A DNA stretch of 64,000 nt. Origin: JAEUMW01 sp963734295. GTDB lineage: Bacteria; Pseudomonadota; Gammaproteobacteria; Burkholderiales; JAEUMW01. Of this stretch, positions 1 through 6,119 are shown in pieces. Below the pieces are notes generated by a model, which ran no database searches, was not told the DNA's origin, and saw nothing but the letters and a program-made list of their open reading frames with translations. Each line of letters begins with the position of its first letter. Position 1 is the first letter of the stretch. The stretch covers positions 1 through 64,000 of the forward strand of contig CAVTGS010000016.1 in the NCBI GenBank assembly GCA_963734295.1. The letters are read 5' to 3'. A program made the position numbers and the translations under genes.

Positions 1-2
1 AC

Positions 3-920
3 ACCCCCGAACTGGTGCGCGCATTCGAGCACGAGTCAGCGACCTTCCGGGAATTTGCCTTGCGGGCGGATCCCCCACTCGAGCCGGTGGAAATTCCCTA
101 CGAGGGGACCACGCTACCGGGCTATTTTTGCCGGGCCACGCATGTCGAAGGCCGCGGTCGGACACTGATTGCGACCAATGGATACGACTCGACACTGCAC
201 GAGATGTATTTCGCATTCGCAGTGGCCGCGAACCGGCGTGGCTACCACTGCCTGCTGTTCGACGGGCCAGGCCAGGGCCGTGTCCTCATCAAACAGTGCC
301 TGCCCATGCGCCCGGATTGGGAAAACGTTGTGCGCCCGGTCGTTGATTACGCGTCGACGCGTCCGGAGGTCGATCCCGCGCGCCTTGCGCTCGCGGGCTG
401 GAGTTTTGGAGGCTACCTCGCATTGCGCGGAGCAGGCGGCGAACCTCGGCTCGGCGCCTGCATCGCAGATCCCGCCTTCACCGGACTGTGGGAGCCGATG
501 AAGCAGATGTTTGCGGGACTGCCGCCCGAGGCACTGGCCAACCCGCGCGCAGCGGATCCAGCACTGTTCGCACCCTACATCGCCCGCATCGAAGCCTCGC
601 CAGAGCTTCGCTGGAAGGTTGTGCAACGGGGGTTTTGGGTCCACGGCATCGACTCCCTCGCCGCCTATCTCGCGATCAGCCGCGATTACGACAATCGGGA
701 AGCCCTCCGGTCGATCCGCTGCCCGGTGTTTCTCGCATGCGCGGAGAACGATCCTGCTGCGGCGTCCGCTGTGGAGGTCTACGATGCGCTGGCCGGTCCA
801 AAGACACTCGTTCGGTTTCTCGCAGCCGAGGGTGCGGGGGACCATTGCGAGTTGCTGGCGCGCTCGCTCTTCAATCAGCGTATGTTCGATTGGCTCGACG
901 GAGTGCTGGTGGGTGGATGA
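3..920 (+). CDS. alpha/beta hydrolase, 5' end outside window
   Basis: Serine hydrolase of the alpha/beta-fold, acyl-peptidase-like class; the substrate cannot be read from sequence. The nucleophile elbow GWSFGG places the catalytic serine near residue 130 counted from the GTG at 15. The acid is probably the Asp in CAENDP and the histidine the one in GAGDHCEL close to the C-terminus. The frame is open to the left edge, so the true start may lie upstream and the GTG at 15 is only the first possible start in view. The stop is followed directly by an attC-like site, so this is probably the coding part of an integron cassette. Family certain, function unknown. Confidence 0.8.
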   Translation, partial: TPELVRAFEHESATFREFALRADPPLEPVEIPYEGTTLPGYFCRATHVEGRGRTLIATNGYDSTLHEMYFAFAVAANRRGYHCLLFDGPGQGRVLIKQCLPMRPDWENVVRPVVDYASTRPEVDPARLALAGWSFGGYLALRGAGGEPRLGACIADPAFTGLWEPMKQMFAGLPPEALANPRAADPALFAPYIARIEASPELRWKVVQRGFWVHGIDSLAAYLAISRDYDNREALRSIRCPVFLACAENDPAAASAVEVYDALAGPKTLVRFLAAEGAGDHCELLARSLFNQRMFDWLDGVLVGG

Positions 921-921
921 C

Positions 922-1068
922 GCCCAACCCTGCGCTCAACCGGACGGGCCGGTACGCGGCTTCTCGCTGGCGGGCGTCGGCGCGGCCCGCCGGTTAGCTA
1001 ACCTTAGTTGCTGCCGTGCCAGCGCTGCCATCGGTGCAGTCGCCCCACCGCAGAGCAGGACGTTAGGC
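922..1068 (+). other. attC-like recombination site 1
   Basis: GCCCAAC (922-928) starts two bases after the hydrolase stop codon, and GTTAGGC (1062-1068) ends the element. Between them GCTCAACCGGACGGGCC can pair with GGCCCGCCGGTTAGC, leaving one unpaired base, as in integron attC hairpins. The stretch from the inner box to the terminal GTTAGGC is longer than usual (about 60 bases), so this may be a degenerate site followed by a second partial one. Confidence 0.6.
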
Positions 1069-1084
1069 CTGCTAGGAGGCACGT

Positions 1085-1321
1085 ATGCCACTGACGATTC
1101 TTTTGCGCTGCCGTGATGTTGAAGAAACTCGCGAGTTCTATCAGTCAGCGCTGGGCTTCAACGTCCGCGACACCGCTGATGGAACGCTCACCGCCGAATA
1201 TCACGGTGGGGTGCTCATCTTCACATCTGGTGACTTGTGGGAAACCCCGCTCGGTTTTTCCGGGACGATTTACTTCACTGTTCCAGATGCAGATGGCTAC
1301 TTCGCGGCTGTTAAAGATAAA
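1085..1321 (+). pseudogene. VOC (glyoxalase-like) family gene, 5' part, cut by IS
   Basis: N-terminal 79 codons of a small vicinal-oxygen-chelate protein. The ATG has a good AGGAGG-like ribosome site (ctaggaggcacgt). The text PLTILLRCRDVEETREFY is the usual first strand and helix of a VOC module. The frame runs through VKDK and then enters an insertion sequence at 1322, adding about 26 foreign codons before a stop at 1402. The 3' part resumes at 2845. Joining the halves across the duplicated AAGATAAA gives one uninterrupted 112-residue protein ending in GVRDCNDYYLAF, a typical VOC C-terminus. The split copy is probably inactive. Confidence 0.85.
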
Positions 1322-1349
1322 GCCTCTTCACGGATTCGTGTGGGTGATT
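1314..1349 (+). repeat. left target duplication and left inverted repeat of the IS
   Basis: AAGATAAA (1314-1321) is the left copy of the 8-bp target duplication; 1322-1349 is the left terminal inverted repeat, with core TCTTCACGGATTCGTG. Confidence 0.88.
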
Positions 1350-2836
1350 TTGGGCATTTTCTGGTCCTTAGCCCTGTATGTTTGAGCGGCGAACTTGCTT
1401 GAAGACTCGCGTGGTGCAGGGTTATCCACGCTCTTGTCCACGGCCGACGGAGTGGCCCTTCCACATCGCCGTGCGACGGAGGCGGTGGGCAAGGGGGTGG
1501 ATAACCCGTGTCCGAGGCGCAGGTTGCTCACAGTTTCGGCAGCATGCAGGTGAGTACCTTCAGCCGCAGTACTCCTCGTCGCGCAGTCCGTAGGCGCGGC
1601 GCTGGAGGACCCGGATCTTGTTGTTCACTCCCTCGACAAAGCCGAGCGACACTTTGTTTTCCGGCTTGCGGTAGGCGGCGATCCCGTCCCAGTGCCGCTC
1701 GATCATTTCGGCGAACTTCTCGTAGGGGGCGAGCCTCTGCTACTTCAGACTGGAGCGCCAGTTCCCGAAGAACTTGCGTGCCCAGCCCTCGCGCTCGTAG
1801 TCCCAGAGCTGTCCGAAGGATTCTTTGAGCAGGTACGCAGTGTTCAGACGCTTGTTGGCCGCCAGCAACACCTTGAGCGACTTCCTGCCTTCCAGGCTGA
1901 GGTTCTCCCGACGCGAGAGCAGCGTGTACTTCTGGCCCTTGATGAAGCGCTGATCGCGCCCCGAAAGGCGCGCGTACTCGGCCTTGCGTACCTTGTCCAG
2001 CGCTTCGCCGAGGTGGCGCATGATGTGGAACTTGTCGAACAGGATCGCCGCCTGCGGCGCACGTGCCGCGGTGACGTTGCGAAACGGTTTCCACATGTCC
2101 ATCACCGCCAGGCGAATGCCGCGGGTCTTGTTCGGGCCCAGCCAGTCGTAGAACAGCGCCATGCTCGCCTCGGAGCGGTCCTCGCCCCCGAACCAGATCG
2201 CTCACCACGATGCGGTAGGTGTGGCCCTTGCGGATCGAGATCTCGTCGATACCGATCGCCTGGGGTCCGGGCCTGCCCGCACGGGCCAATTGCGCCCGCA
2301 TGTACTGCATCTCCAGGGTCTTGACCGTCTCCCAGTGAAGCCCCAGTTCCTGGGCAATGTCCTTGATGGTGGCCTGCCGGCAGCGCCGCCCCACGCATGG
2401 TGTACGAGGGGTTGTCCGCCAGGAACTCCAGCCGCTCGCGCTTCACGTGCCCGCAGCGCTTGCACGCAACACGACGCACCTCGAACTCCAGCAGGATGCG
2501 TGCGTCGCCACTGGACAGATCGCGAACCCGGCGCGTGCGTCGGTCGTACCAGCCCCAATGCACTTGTCCGCAGCCGCCGCAGAGCGTTTTTTTGAGCGCC
2601 GTTTGAGAGTGATGACGCGCGTTTTCGGATCACCGAACACGCCGCGCACCGTGGGGAGCGGACGAAATCCCGGGAAGGCGTATGCATCCCACAACCGCCG
2701 CCTTCGCTTCGCTGACTTGGCCATTGAAACATGATGCCAAATCCGGGCACTACGCGGAACGCCGGAAACCCAGTATCCATGAGGCTTTCAGCCTTGTTGA
2801 CCCCCCACAATCACCCACACGAATCCGTGAAGACCC
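1322..2836 (-). mobile_element. ISL3-family insertion sequence, decayed, 1515 bp
   Basis: The element is bounded by 28-bp inverted repeats at 1322-1349 and 2809-2836 that differ at two positions near the tips, and by 8-bp direct repeats AAGATAAA at 1314-1321 and 2837-2844. Eight-base duplications and ends of this kind are known for the ISL3 family, and the single transposase gene on the minus strand has ISL3-type sequence. The transposase is broken in several places, so the element is probably immobile unless helped in trans. It splits the VOC cassette gene. Confidence 0.9.
1528..2724 (-). pseudogene. ISL3-family transposase, multiply disrupted
   Basis: Pieces of one ISL3 transposase lie in successive minus-strand frames: an N-terminal segment from the ATG at 2724, a zinc-finger part with ACKRCGHVKRERLEFL, a helix-turn-helix part (ATIKDIAQELGLHWETVK), then the DDE catalytic region with GIDEISIRKGHTYR, AVMDMWKPF and, after an in-frame TAG near 1740, EKFAEMIERHWDG. 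Frame changes lie near 2575, 2395, 2200 and 1570; those near 2395 and 2200 look like small deletions. The TAG replaces an expected Trp codon. Real decay is therefore more likely here than simple sequence error. Confidence 0.88.
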
Positions 2837-2844
2837 AAGATAAA
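2809..2844 (+). repeat. right inverted repeat of the IS and right target duplication
   Basis: 2809-2836 is the right terminal inverted repeat, the reverse complement of 1322-1349 apart from two bases; AAGATAAA (2837-2844) is the right copy of the target duplication. Confidence 0.88.
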
Positions 2845-2946
2845 GTTGCTATCGCTTGGCCTATTCAGAACATGTCGTACGGCTCCCGAGAGTTCGGAGT
2901 GAGGGACTGTAATGACTACTACTTGGCTTTCCGGCGGCAGGCCTAA
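2845..2946 (+). pseudogene. VOC family gene, 3' part after the IS
   Basis: The 33 C-terminal codons and stop of the VOC gene that begins at 1085. Read in the frame set by the AAGATAAA duplication, it continues VKDK with VAIAWPIQNMSYGSREFGVR and ends DCNDYYLAFRRQA. The REFGVRDCN segment contains the glutamate/metal-site region usual at the C-terminus of VOC proteins. The stop TAA lies inside the GCCTAAC box of the next attC site, a common tight arrangement in integron cassettes. No start codon or ribosome site of its own is needed to explain it. Confidence 0.85.
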
Positions 2947-3021
2947 CCCGCGCATGAGCACGGACGCTCAACAGCGGCGCTGCGCGCCACTGTTTCGTCC
3001 CGGTTATGCGCACCGTTGGGC
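2941..3021 (+). other. attC-like recombination site 2
   Basis: GCCTAAC (2941-2947) and GTTGGGC (3015-3021) delimit an 81-bp imperfect palindrome. Inner boxes GCATGAGCACGGACG and CGTCCCGGTTATGCG can pair with mismatches, giving the two-box attC layout. Confidence 0.72.
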
Positions 3022-3083
3022 GTCAGCCGGCAACGCCATAGCAGGGGTATCATCGTATCGGTCAAGGTAGGCGGAGGATTCTG

Positions 3084-3308
3084 ATGTCGAACCAAGTTGA
3101 TGTGCTGGAAGCCGAGGCGATGAAGCTTTCCCTCGAGGAGCGGGCGCGCTTGGCTGATCGCTTGATCGCGAGCCTGTCTGACGACGCCGAGATTGAAGAG
3201 GCGTGGGCTCTTGAAGTGGAGCGCCGCATCGCCGAGATTGAAGCTGGGCGTGGGCATGTAGTTCCGGCCGCCGAAGCGATCGCACGCGCCCGTGAAGCAG
3301 TGAAGTGA
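3084..3308 (+). CDS. addiction-module antitoxin (small TIGR02574-like protein)
   Basis: A 74-residue acidic, helical protein with the core LSLEERARLADRLIASL, characteristic of putative addiction-module antitoxins that pair with ParE/RelE toxins. The known role is to bind and neutralise the toxin and to repress the operon. The ATG follows a GGAGGA ribosome site. The stop overlaps the GTG start of the toxin gene (GTGA), so the two are translationally coupled, antitoxin first. It lies between attC-like sites, as toxin-antitoxin cassettes often do in large integron arrays. Assignment rests on the short LSLEER-type core and on the partner. Confidence 0.8.
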   Translation: MSNQVDVLEAEAMKLSLEERARLADRLIASLSDDAEIEEAWALEVERRIAEIEAGRGHVVPAAEAIARAREAVK

Positions 3309-3598
3309 TCGCATCCGTCAGTCTCGAGGCTGAGCACGAGCTGATTGACGGAGCCCTGTACTACGCGCGAGAAGCAAATGCCGAGCTCGGACTTGCATTC
3401 ATTACCGAGTTCGAGCGCTCTGTCGGCGTCCTTTGCACCTACCCGCGCCTTGGCCCCGTCTGGCGCGGCAGCACACGCCGCTTTCCTCTCCGGCGCTTTC
3501 CGTACAGCATCATCTATCAGCTCAGACCCGACGAAGTTCGGGTCATCGCGCTTGCACACCAGAGCCGCATACCTGGCTACTGGCGCGGCCGTAAGTAA
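3305..3598 (+). CDS. RelE/ParE-family toxin
   Basis: A 97-residue type II toxin. It shows the ParE/RelE fold pattern: an N-terminal helix pair (EAEHELIDGALYYAREAN), a central region with YPRLGPVWRGSTRRFPLRRFPYSIIY, then the strand VRVIALAHQSRIPGYW. The RRFPYSIIY and ALAHQSR strands are diagnostic of ParE2-like toxins, which act on gyrase or mRNA; the target here is unknown. Start is GTG at 3305, overlapping the antitoxin stop. Length is normal and the gene looks intact. Confidence 0.85.
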   Translation: MIASVSLEAEHELIDGALYYAREANAELGLAFITEFERSVGVLCTYPRLGPVWRGSTRRFPLRRFPYSIIYQLRPDEVRVIALAHQSRIPGYWRGRK

Positions 3599-3628
3599 CG
3601 GCTCTGCTTGGCGCGTCACGGGGCTGAG

Positions 3629-3647
3629 GCCCAACCCGTCGTTGGGC
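3629..3647 (+). other. collapsed attC-like site (19 bp)
   Basis: GCCCAACCCGTCGTTGGGC: the two outer attC boxes GCCCAAC and GTTGGGC are present and complementary, but the central hairpin is missing and only five bases separate them. A second site of the same form is at 5735-5753. Probably not recombinogenic. Confidence 0.6.
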
Positions 3648-3665
3648 GTCTAAAGTGAGGCAACT

Positions 3666-4223
3666 ATGACTGACGACTTGAAACGCATCGCCGAGGAGGC
3701 GGAGAGAACTCGGAAGATGTTCGAGGACTTGGACTTGCCGAAGAAGTTTGCCAAGGAATTCGAGGCCATCGAACGCCTGGGCAAGCTAGCCGATTCGCCG
3801 CTCTTCGATGCTTTCAAATCTCTGAAGGCATCGTCGTCAAAGCTTCCTGATCTCGGCCTTAAGGACTTCGACCTCCCAGTCTACGTGCCACCCACGCACG
3901 AGGAGACGCACTCCTATCAAAGCGCCGCAACGCTAATGCGTCGGTTAGCCAAGACCATCAAGCAATGGCGTAGCTCGCTCCCGCAGGGAATTGAACCTGC
4001 CGTCGTGGCACTCCTACATGGAGGGGTTCAGATTCAAGTCGACTGTCTGGCGCAGGAAGGGTTTCACGGCATCCGCATCGAAGGCACGATCGATACGAGT
4101 CCCTGCATGGTCTTAGCCCATCAATCCACGGTGCAACTGCTTTGCTACGCACGCAAGGTGGAGCCCGAGCAGAAAGCACGGCGAATCGGCTTCATCATCG
4201 ATGGGGAGCAAACGGATGCGTAG
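3666..4223 (+). CDS. cassette-borne protein of unknown function
   Basis: A 185-residue soluble protein with no signal peptide or membrane segment. Residues 1-60 are charged and helical (KRIAEEAERTRKMFEDLDL), suggesting a short coiled coil; the middle is a proline-containing linker; residues 95-185 look like a compact alpha/beta domain (VVALLHGGVQIQVDCL, HQSTVQLLCYARKV, RIGFIID). The C-terminal domain resembles small uncharacterised bacterial domains, perhaps DUF6173, but this is from memory and weak. It sits alone between a collapsed and a full attC-like site. Coding looks real: intact frame, and a stop three bases before the attC box. Confidence 0.65.
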   Translation: MTDDLKRIAEEAERTRKMFEDLDLPKKFAKEFEAIERLGKLADSPLFDAFKSLKASSSKLPDLGLKDFDLPVYVPPTHEETHSYQSAATLMRRLAKTIKQWRSSLPQGIEPAVVALLHGGVQIQVDCLAQEGFHGIRIEGTIDTSPCMVLAHQSTVQLLCYARKVEPEQKARRIGFIIDGEQTDA

Positions 4224-4225
4224 AC

Positions 4226-4303
4226 GCCCAACCATCAGTTGCAGCGGACATGCTCCGGCGGGCTCCGCCCGCCTACGCGGGCCGCTGAACTGAGACGTTC
4301 GAC
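4226..4303 (+). other. attC-like recombination site 4
   Basis: GCCCAAC (4226-4232), spacer CATCA, inner box GTTGCAGCGG, a GC-rich hairpin, inner box CCGCTGAAC with one base fewer, and a divergent outer end GTTCGAC (4297-4303). The one-base difference between the inner boxes gives the unpaired base expected of an attC hairpin. It starts three bases after the stop of the preceding gene. Confidence 0.7.
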
Positions 4304-4365
4304 CCCTTCCTGGCATCTGGGCATCCATCTTGCCATGATGTACGCCAAAGGCGTATAGTCGTAGG

Positions 4366-4680
4366 ATGTTCACCTTCATCGAATCGTCCATATTCGAGCG
4401 GATCCTCCCCGTATACCTGGACGACGATGAATACTCCGAGTTCCAGCAGTTTCTGATGCAGAATCCGGAGGCTGGCGAACTCGTTCCTGGCTCGGGTGGG
4501 GTTCGCAAGGTGCGCTGGGCGCGGCCGGGTATGGGAAAGCGAGGCGGGATTCGGATCATCTACTTCGTACGGTATCAGCCGAACGAGTTCTGGATGTTGA
4601 CGCTGTACGCCAAAGCCAAGCGCGAGGATGTCCCTGCGCATATTCTCAAGCAATTGTTAGAGGCATTTCGACATGGGTAA
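4366..4680 (+). CDS. higB: RelE/HigB-type toxin
   Basis: A 104-residue toxin of the HigB2/RelE type. Diagnostic parts are the N-terminal FIESSIFERILPVYLDDDEY, the central GSGGVRKVRWARPGMGKRGG and the strand RIIYFVRYQPNEFWMLTLYAK. Homologues are ribosome-dependent mRNA endonucleases. The gene order is toxin first, and its end overlaps the antitoxin start by 8 bases (ATG at 4673), so the pair is co-translated. This inverted order is normal for higBA-like modules and differs from the other toxin-antitoxin module in this array. The gene looks intact. Confidence 0.85.
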   Translation: MFTFIESSIFERILPVYLDDDEYSEFQQFLMQNPEAGELVPGSGGVRKVRWARPGMGKRGGIRIIYFVRYQPNEFWMLTLYAKAKREDVPAHILKQLLEAFRHG

Positions 4681-4987
4681 GAAGCTGACTGGAAAGGCAC
4701 TGGCCAAGTTCGAAGCCGAGCGCGACGTGTGGCAAGAAGTCTTGGATGGGGTGCGGGAGATCAAAGCAGGCGGAGGCAAACGGACCAAAGTAGAGGCCAA
4801 GTCTCAGATCGTTCGGGTACGCTTGAAGAGCGGACTATCGCAGGCCCAGTTTGCGGCCGCCCTGGGGGTTTCCAAACGCACGCTGGAACAGTGGGAGCAA
4901 GGACGTCGCGAACCGTCTGGTGCTGCGAAACAGCTCTTGAAGATCGCGGAGCGCCATCCTGAGGTGCTCGTTGAGGTCGCAGCGTGA
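4673..4987 (+). CDS. higA: HigA-type antitoxin with XRE helix-turn-helix
   Basis: A 104-residue antitoxin. Residues 45-100 form an XRE/Cro helix-turn-helix with LSQAQFAAALGVSKRTLEQW followed by the typical PSGAAKQLLKIAERHPEVL. This MqsA/HigA-like family binds the upstream toxin and represses the shared promoter. The N-terminal half (about 40 residues) is basic and helical and would contact the toxin. It overlaps the toxin gene by 8 bases. The promoter must lie in 4304-4365, between the attC site and the toxin start. Confidence 0.85.
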   Translation: MGKKLTGKALAKFEAERDVWQEVLDGVREIKAGGGKRTKVEAKSQIVRVRLKSGLSQAQFAAALGVSKRTLEQWEQGRREPSGAAKQLLKIAERHPEVLVEVAA

Positions 4988-4996
4988 AGGCCATAG

Positions 4997-5183
4997 CTCG
5001 GTGAGCGAAAAGCGAAGCTGCTCTTCTCGCAAGAGCTCGAGATCACCACGGACGTTGCATCAACGCTGCAAGAGCCTGGTACAGGCTTGTATTTCGATTG
5101 GGGCCCTGACGCCGCACGCTACCTGCCACACGTGGACAAGCGTCTTCCATCCCCAGACCCCGAGGAGTTCCTTGAAGCAGTGG
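4997..5183 (+). pseudogene. possible gene remnant in the tail of the higBA cassette
   Basis: An open frame without a start codon reads LLFSQELEITTDVASTLQEP and then YFDWGPDAARYLPHVDKRLP, running into the following attC site. The composition looks protein-like rather than random, but no family is recognised and the N-terminus is missing. It may be the tail of an older cassette left when higBA replaced its front. Otherwise 4988-5183 holds nothing recognisable. Confidence 0.3.
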
Positions 5184-5271
5184 GTATAACCAGCGTTCAA
5201 GCCGACCGCCGGGGACGGGTCTCGTTTCATCCAAGCCGCCCGGGCGGCGTCGGCTTAACGCAACGTTGGGT
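5184..5271 (+). other. attC-like recombination site 5
   Basis: The outer boxes are GTATAAC (5184-5190, divergent) and GTTGGGT (5265-5271). The inner boxes GTTCAAGCCGAC and GTCGGCTTAAC are near-perfect complements with one extra base. This closely resembles the attC layout of well-known aad-type cassettes. Confidence 0.75.
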
Positions 5272-5312
5272 GTCATCCTGAGGGTCGGGCGAGCGGTAGC
5301 CTGGAGGTCTAG

Positions 5313-5708
5313 ATGAACGGTGAAACGTTGGAGCGTAACAAGCGAAACGTGCTTGCGTTCTACGATCTGATGTTCAACCAATGCAGACCCGCGGACGCGA
5401 TCGAACAGTACGCAGGTGCTACCTACATTCAGCACAACCCGCATGTGGCCGATGGCAAGCAAGCCTTCATTGACTACTTTGACCGGATGGCCCGGGAGTA
5501 TCCGGGCAAACGTGTGCACTTCAAGCGGGTCATGGCTGAAGGCAACTATGTAGTCCTCCACTGTCATCAAGAGTGGCCAACCGACGAGAATAAGGACTGG
5601 GCTGGCATTGACATCTTCCGTGTGGACGCCGAGGGAAAAGTCGTTGAACACTGGGACGTGCTGCAAGTCGTGCCAGTTCAGTCAGCGAACAATAACTCGA
5701 TGTTCTAG
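5313..5708 (+). CDS. SnoaL-like (NTF2-fold) protein
   Basis: A 131-residue single-domain protein of the SnoaL/nuclear-transport-factor-2 fold. The family pattern is clear: an N-terminal helix ending NVLAFYDLMFNQ, then YAGATYIQHNPHVADGKQAF, FKRVMAEGNYVVLHCH, GIDIFRVDAEGKVVEHWDV and a short hydrophobic tail. The His in YIQHNPH and the final EHWD are the residues usually lining the cavity. Members include isomerases, cyclases and many orphan proteins; no substrate can be assigned. The ATG follows a ctggaggtct ribosome site. It is the sole gene of its cassette. Intact. Confidence 0.85.
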   Translation: MNGETLERNKRNVLAFYDLMFNQCRPADAIEQYAGATYIQHNPHVADGKQAFIDYFDRMAREYPGKRVHFKRVMAEGNYVVLHCHQEWPTDENKDWAGIDIFRVDAEGKVVEHWDVLQVVPVQSANNNSMF

Positions 5709-5734
5709 GAGTGGAGTGGAGCGGAGAATATGAC

Positions 5735-5753
5735 GCCCAACCGTCAGTTGGGC
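5735..5753 (+). other. collapsed attC-like site (19 bp)
   Basis: GCCCAACCGTCAGTTGGGC: outer boxes GCCCAAC and GTTGGGC flank five bases (CGTCA) and the hairpin between them is gone. Same form as 3629-3647. Confidence 0.6.
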
Positions 5754-5763
5754 GTCGATAGCC

Positions 5764-6068
5764 ATGACGCAGCCGTCACCTTCTCTCTGCTATCTCTGCG
5801 GTCAAATACTTTCTCCTTCGCTGAGTCAAGATCACGTTCCGCCGAGGCAGTTCTACGCAGATGCGGTCCGGAAAGCACATCACCCGAACCTTCGGACGAT
5901 TGCGGTCCACAAGTCCTGCAACCTTGCATATCAGTTCGACGAGGACTATTTCGTCAACGCGCCCGCTACTTTTCCAGAAGGTCTATGAAGAGTTCGAACG
6001 TAAGCCTAGCGGGCTGACGCTCCCTCCAGGCCTCATCGCAAAGCGTATCGAAGGGCACGACGACGGGT
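5764..6068 (+). pseudogene. HNH-endonuclease-like cassette gene, broken
   Basis: From the ATG at 5764 the protein begins with a zinc-knuckle pair (CYLCG) followed by LSQDHVPPRQFYAD and HKSCNLAYQFDEDYFV, typical of small HNH-type nucleases encoded on mobile cassettes. The frame stops at 5988 after about 74 residues, where full proteins have a further helical region. In another frame just downstream KVYEEFERKPSGLTLPPGL continues the family, so a deletion or frameshift removed the middle. Similarity fades by about 6068, close to the end of the convergent algC gene, and no attC site follows. The cassette array ends here in a truncated gene. Confidence 0.6.
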
Positions 6069-6119
6069 GTGCTTCAGAAGTACATGCCGTCGCACCTGCC
6101 GGTGCCGTTCACGCGTCGC

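Noticed and set aside
1..6068. Integron integrase gene or attI site in the window
   Set aside because: Both strands were read for tyrosine-recombinase motifs and an attI next to the first cassette; neither is present, so the array start must lie left of the window.
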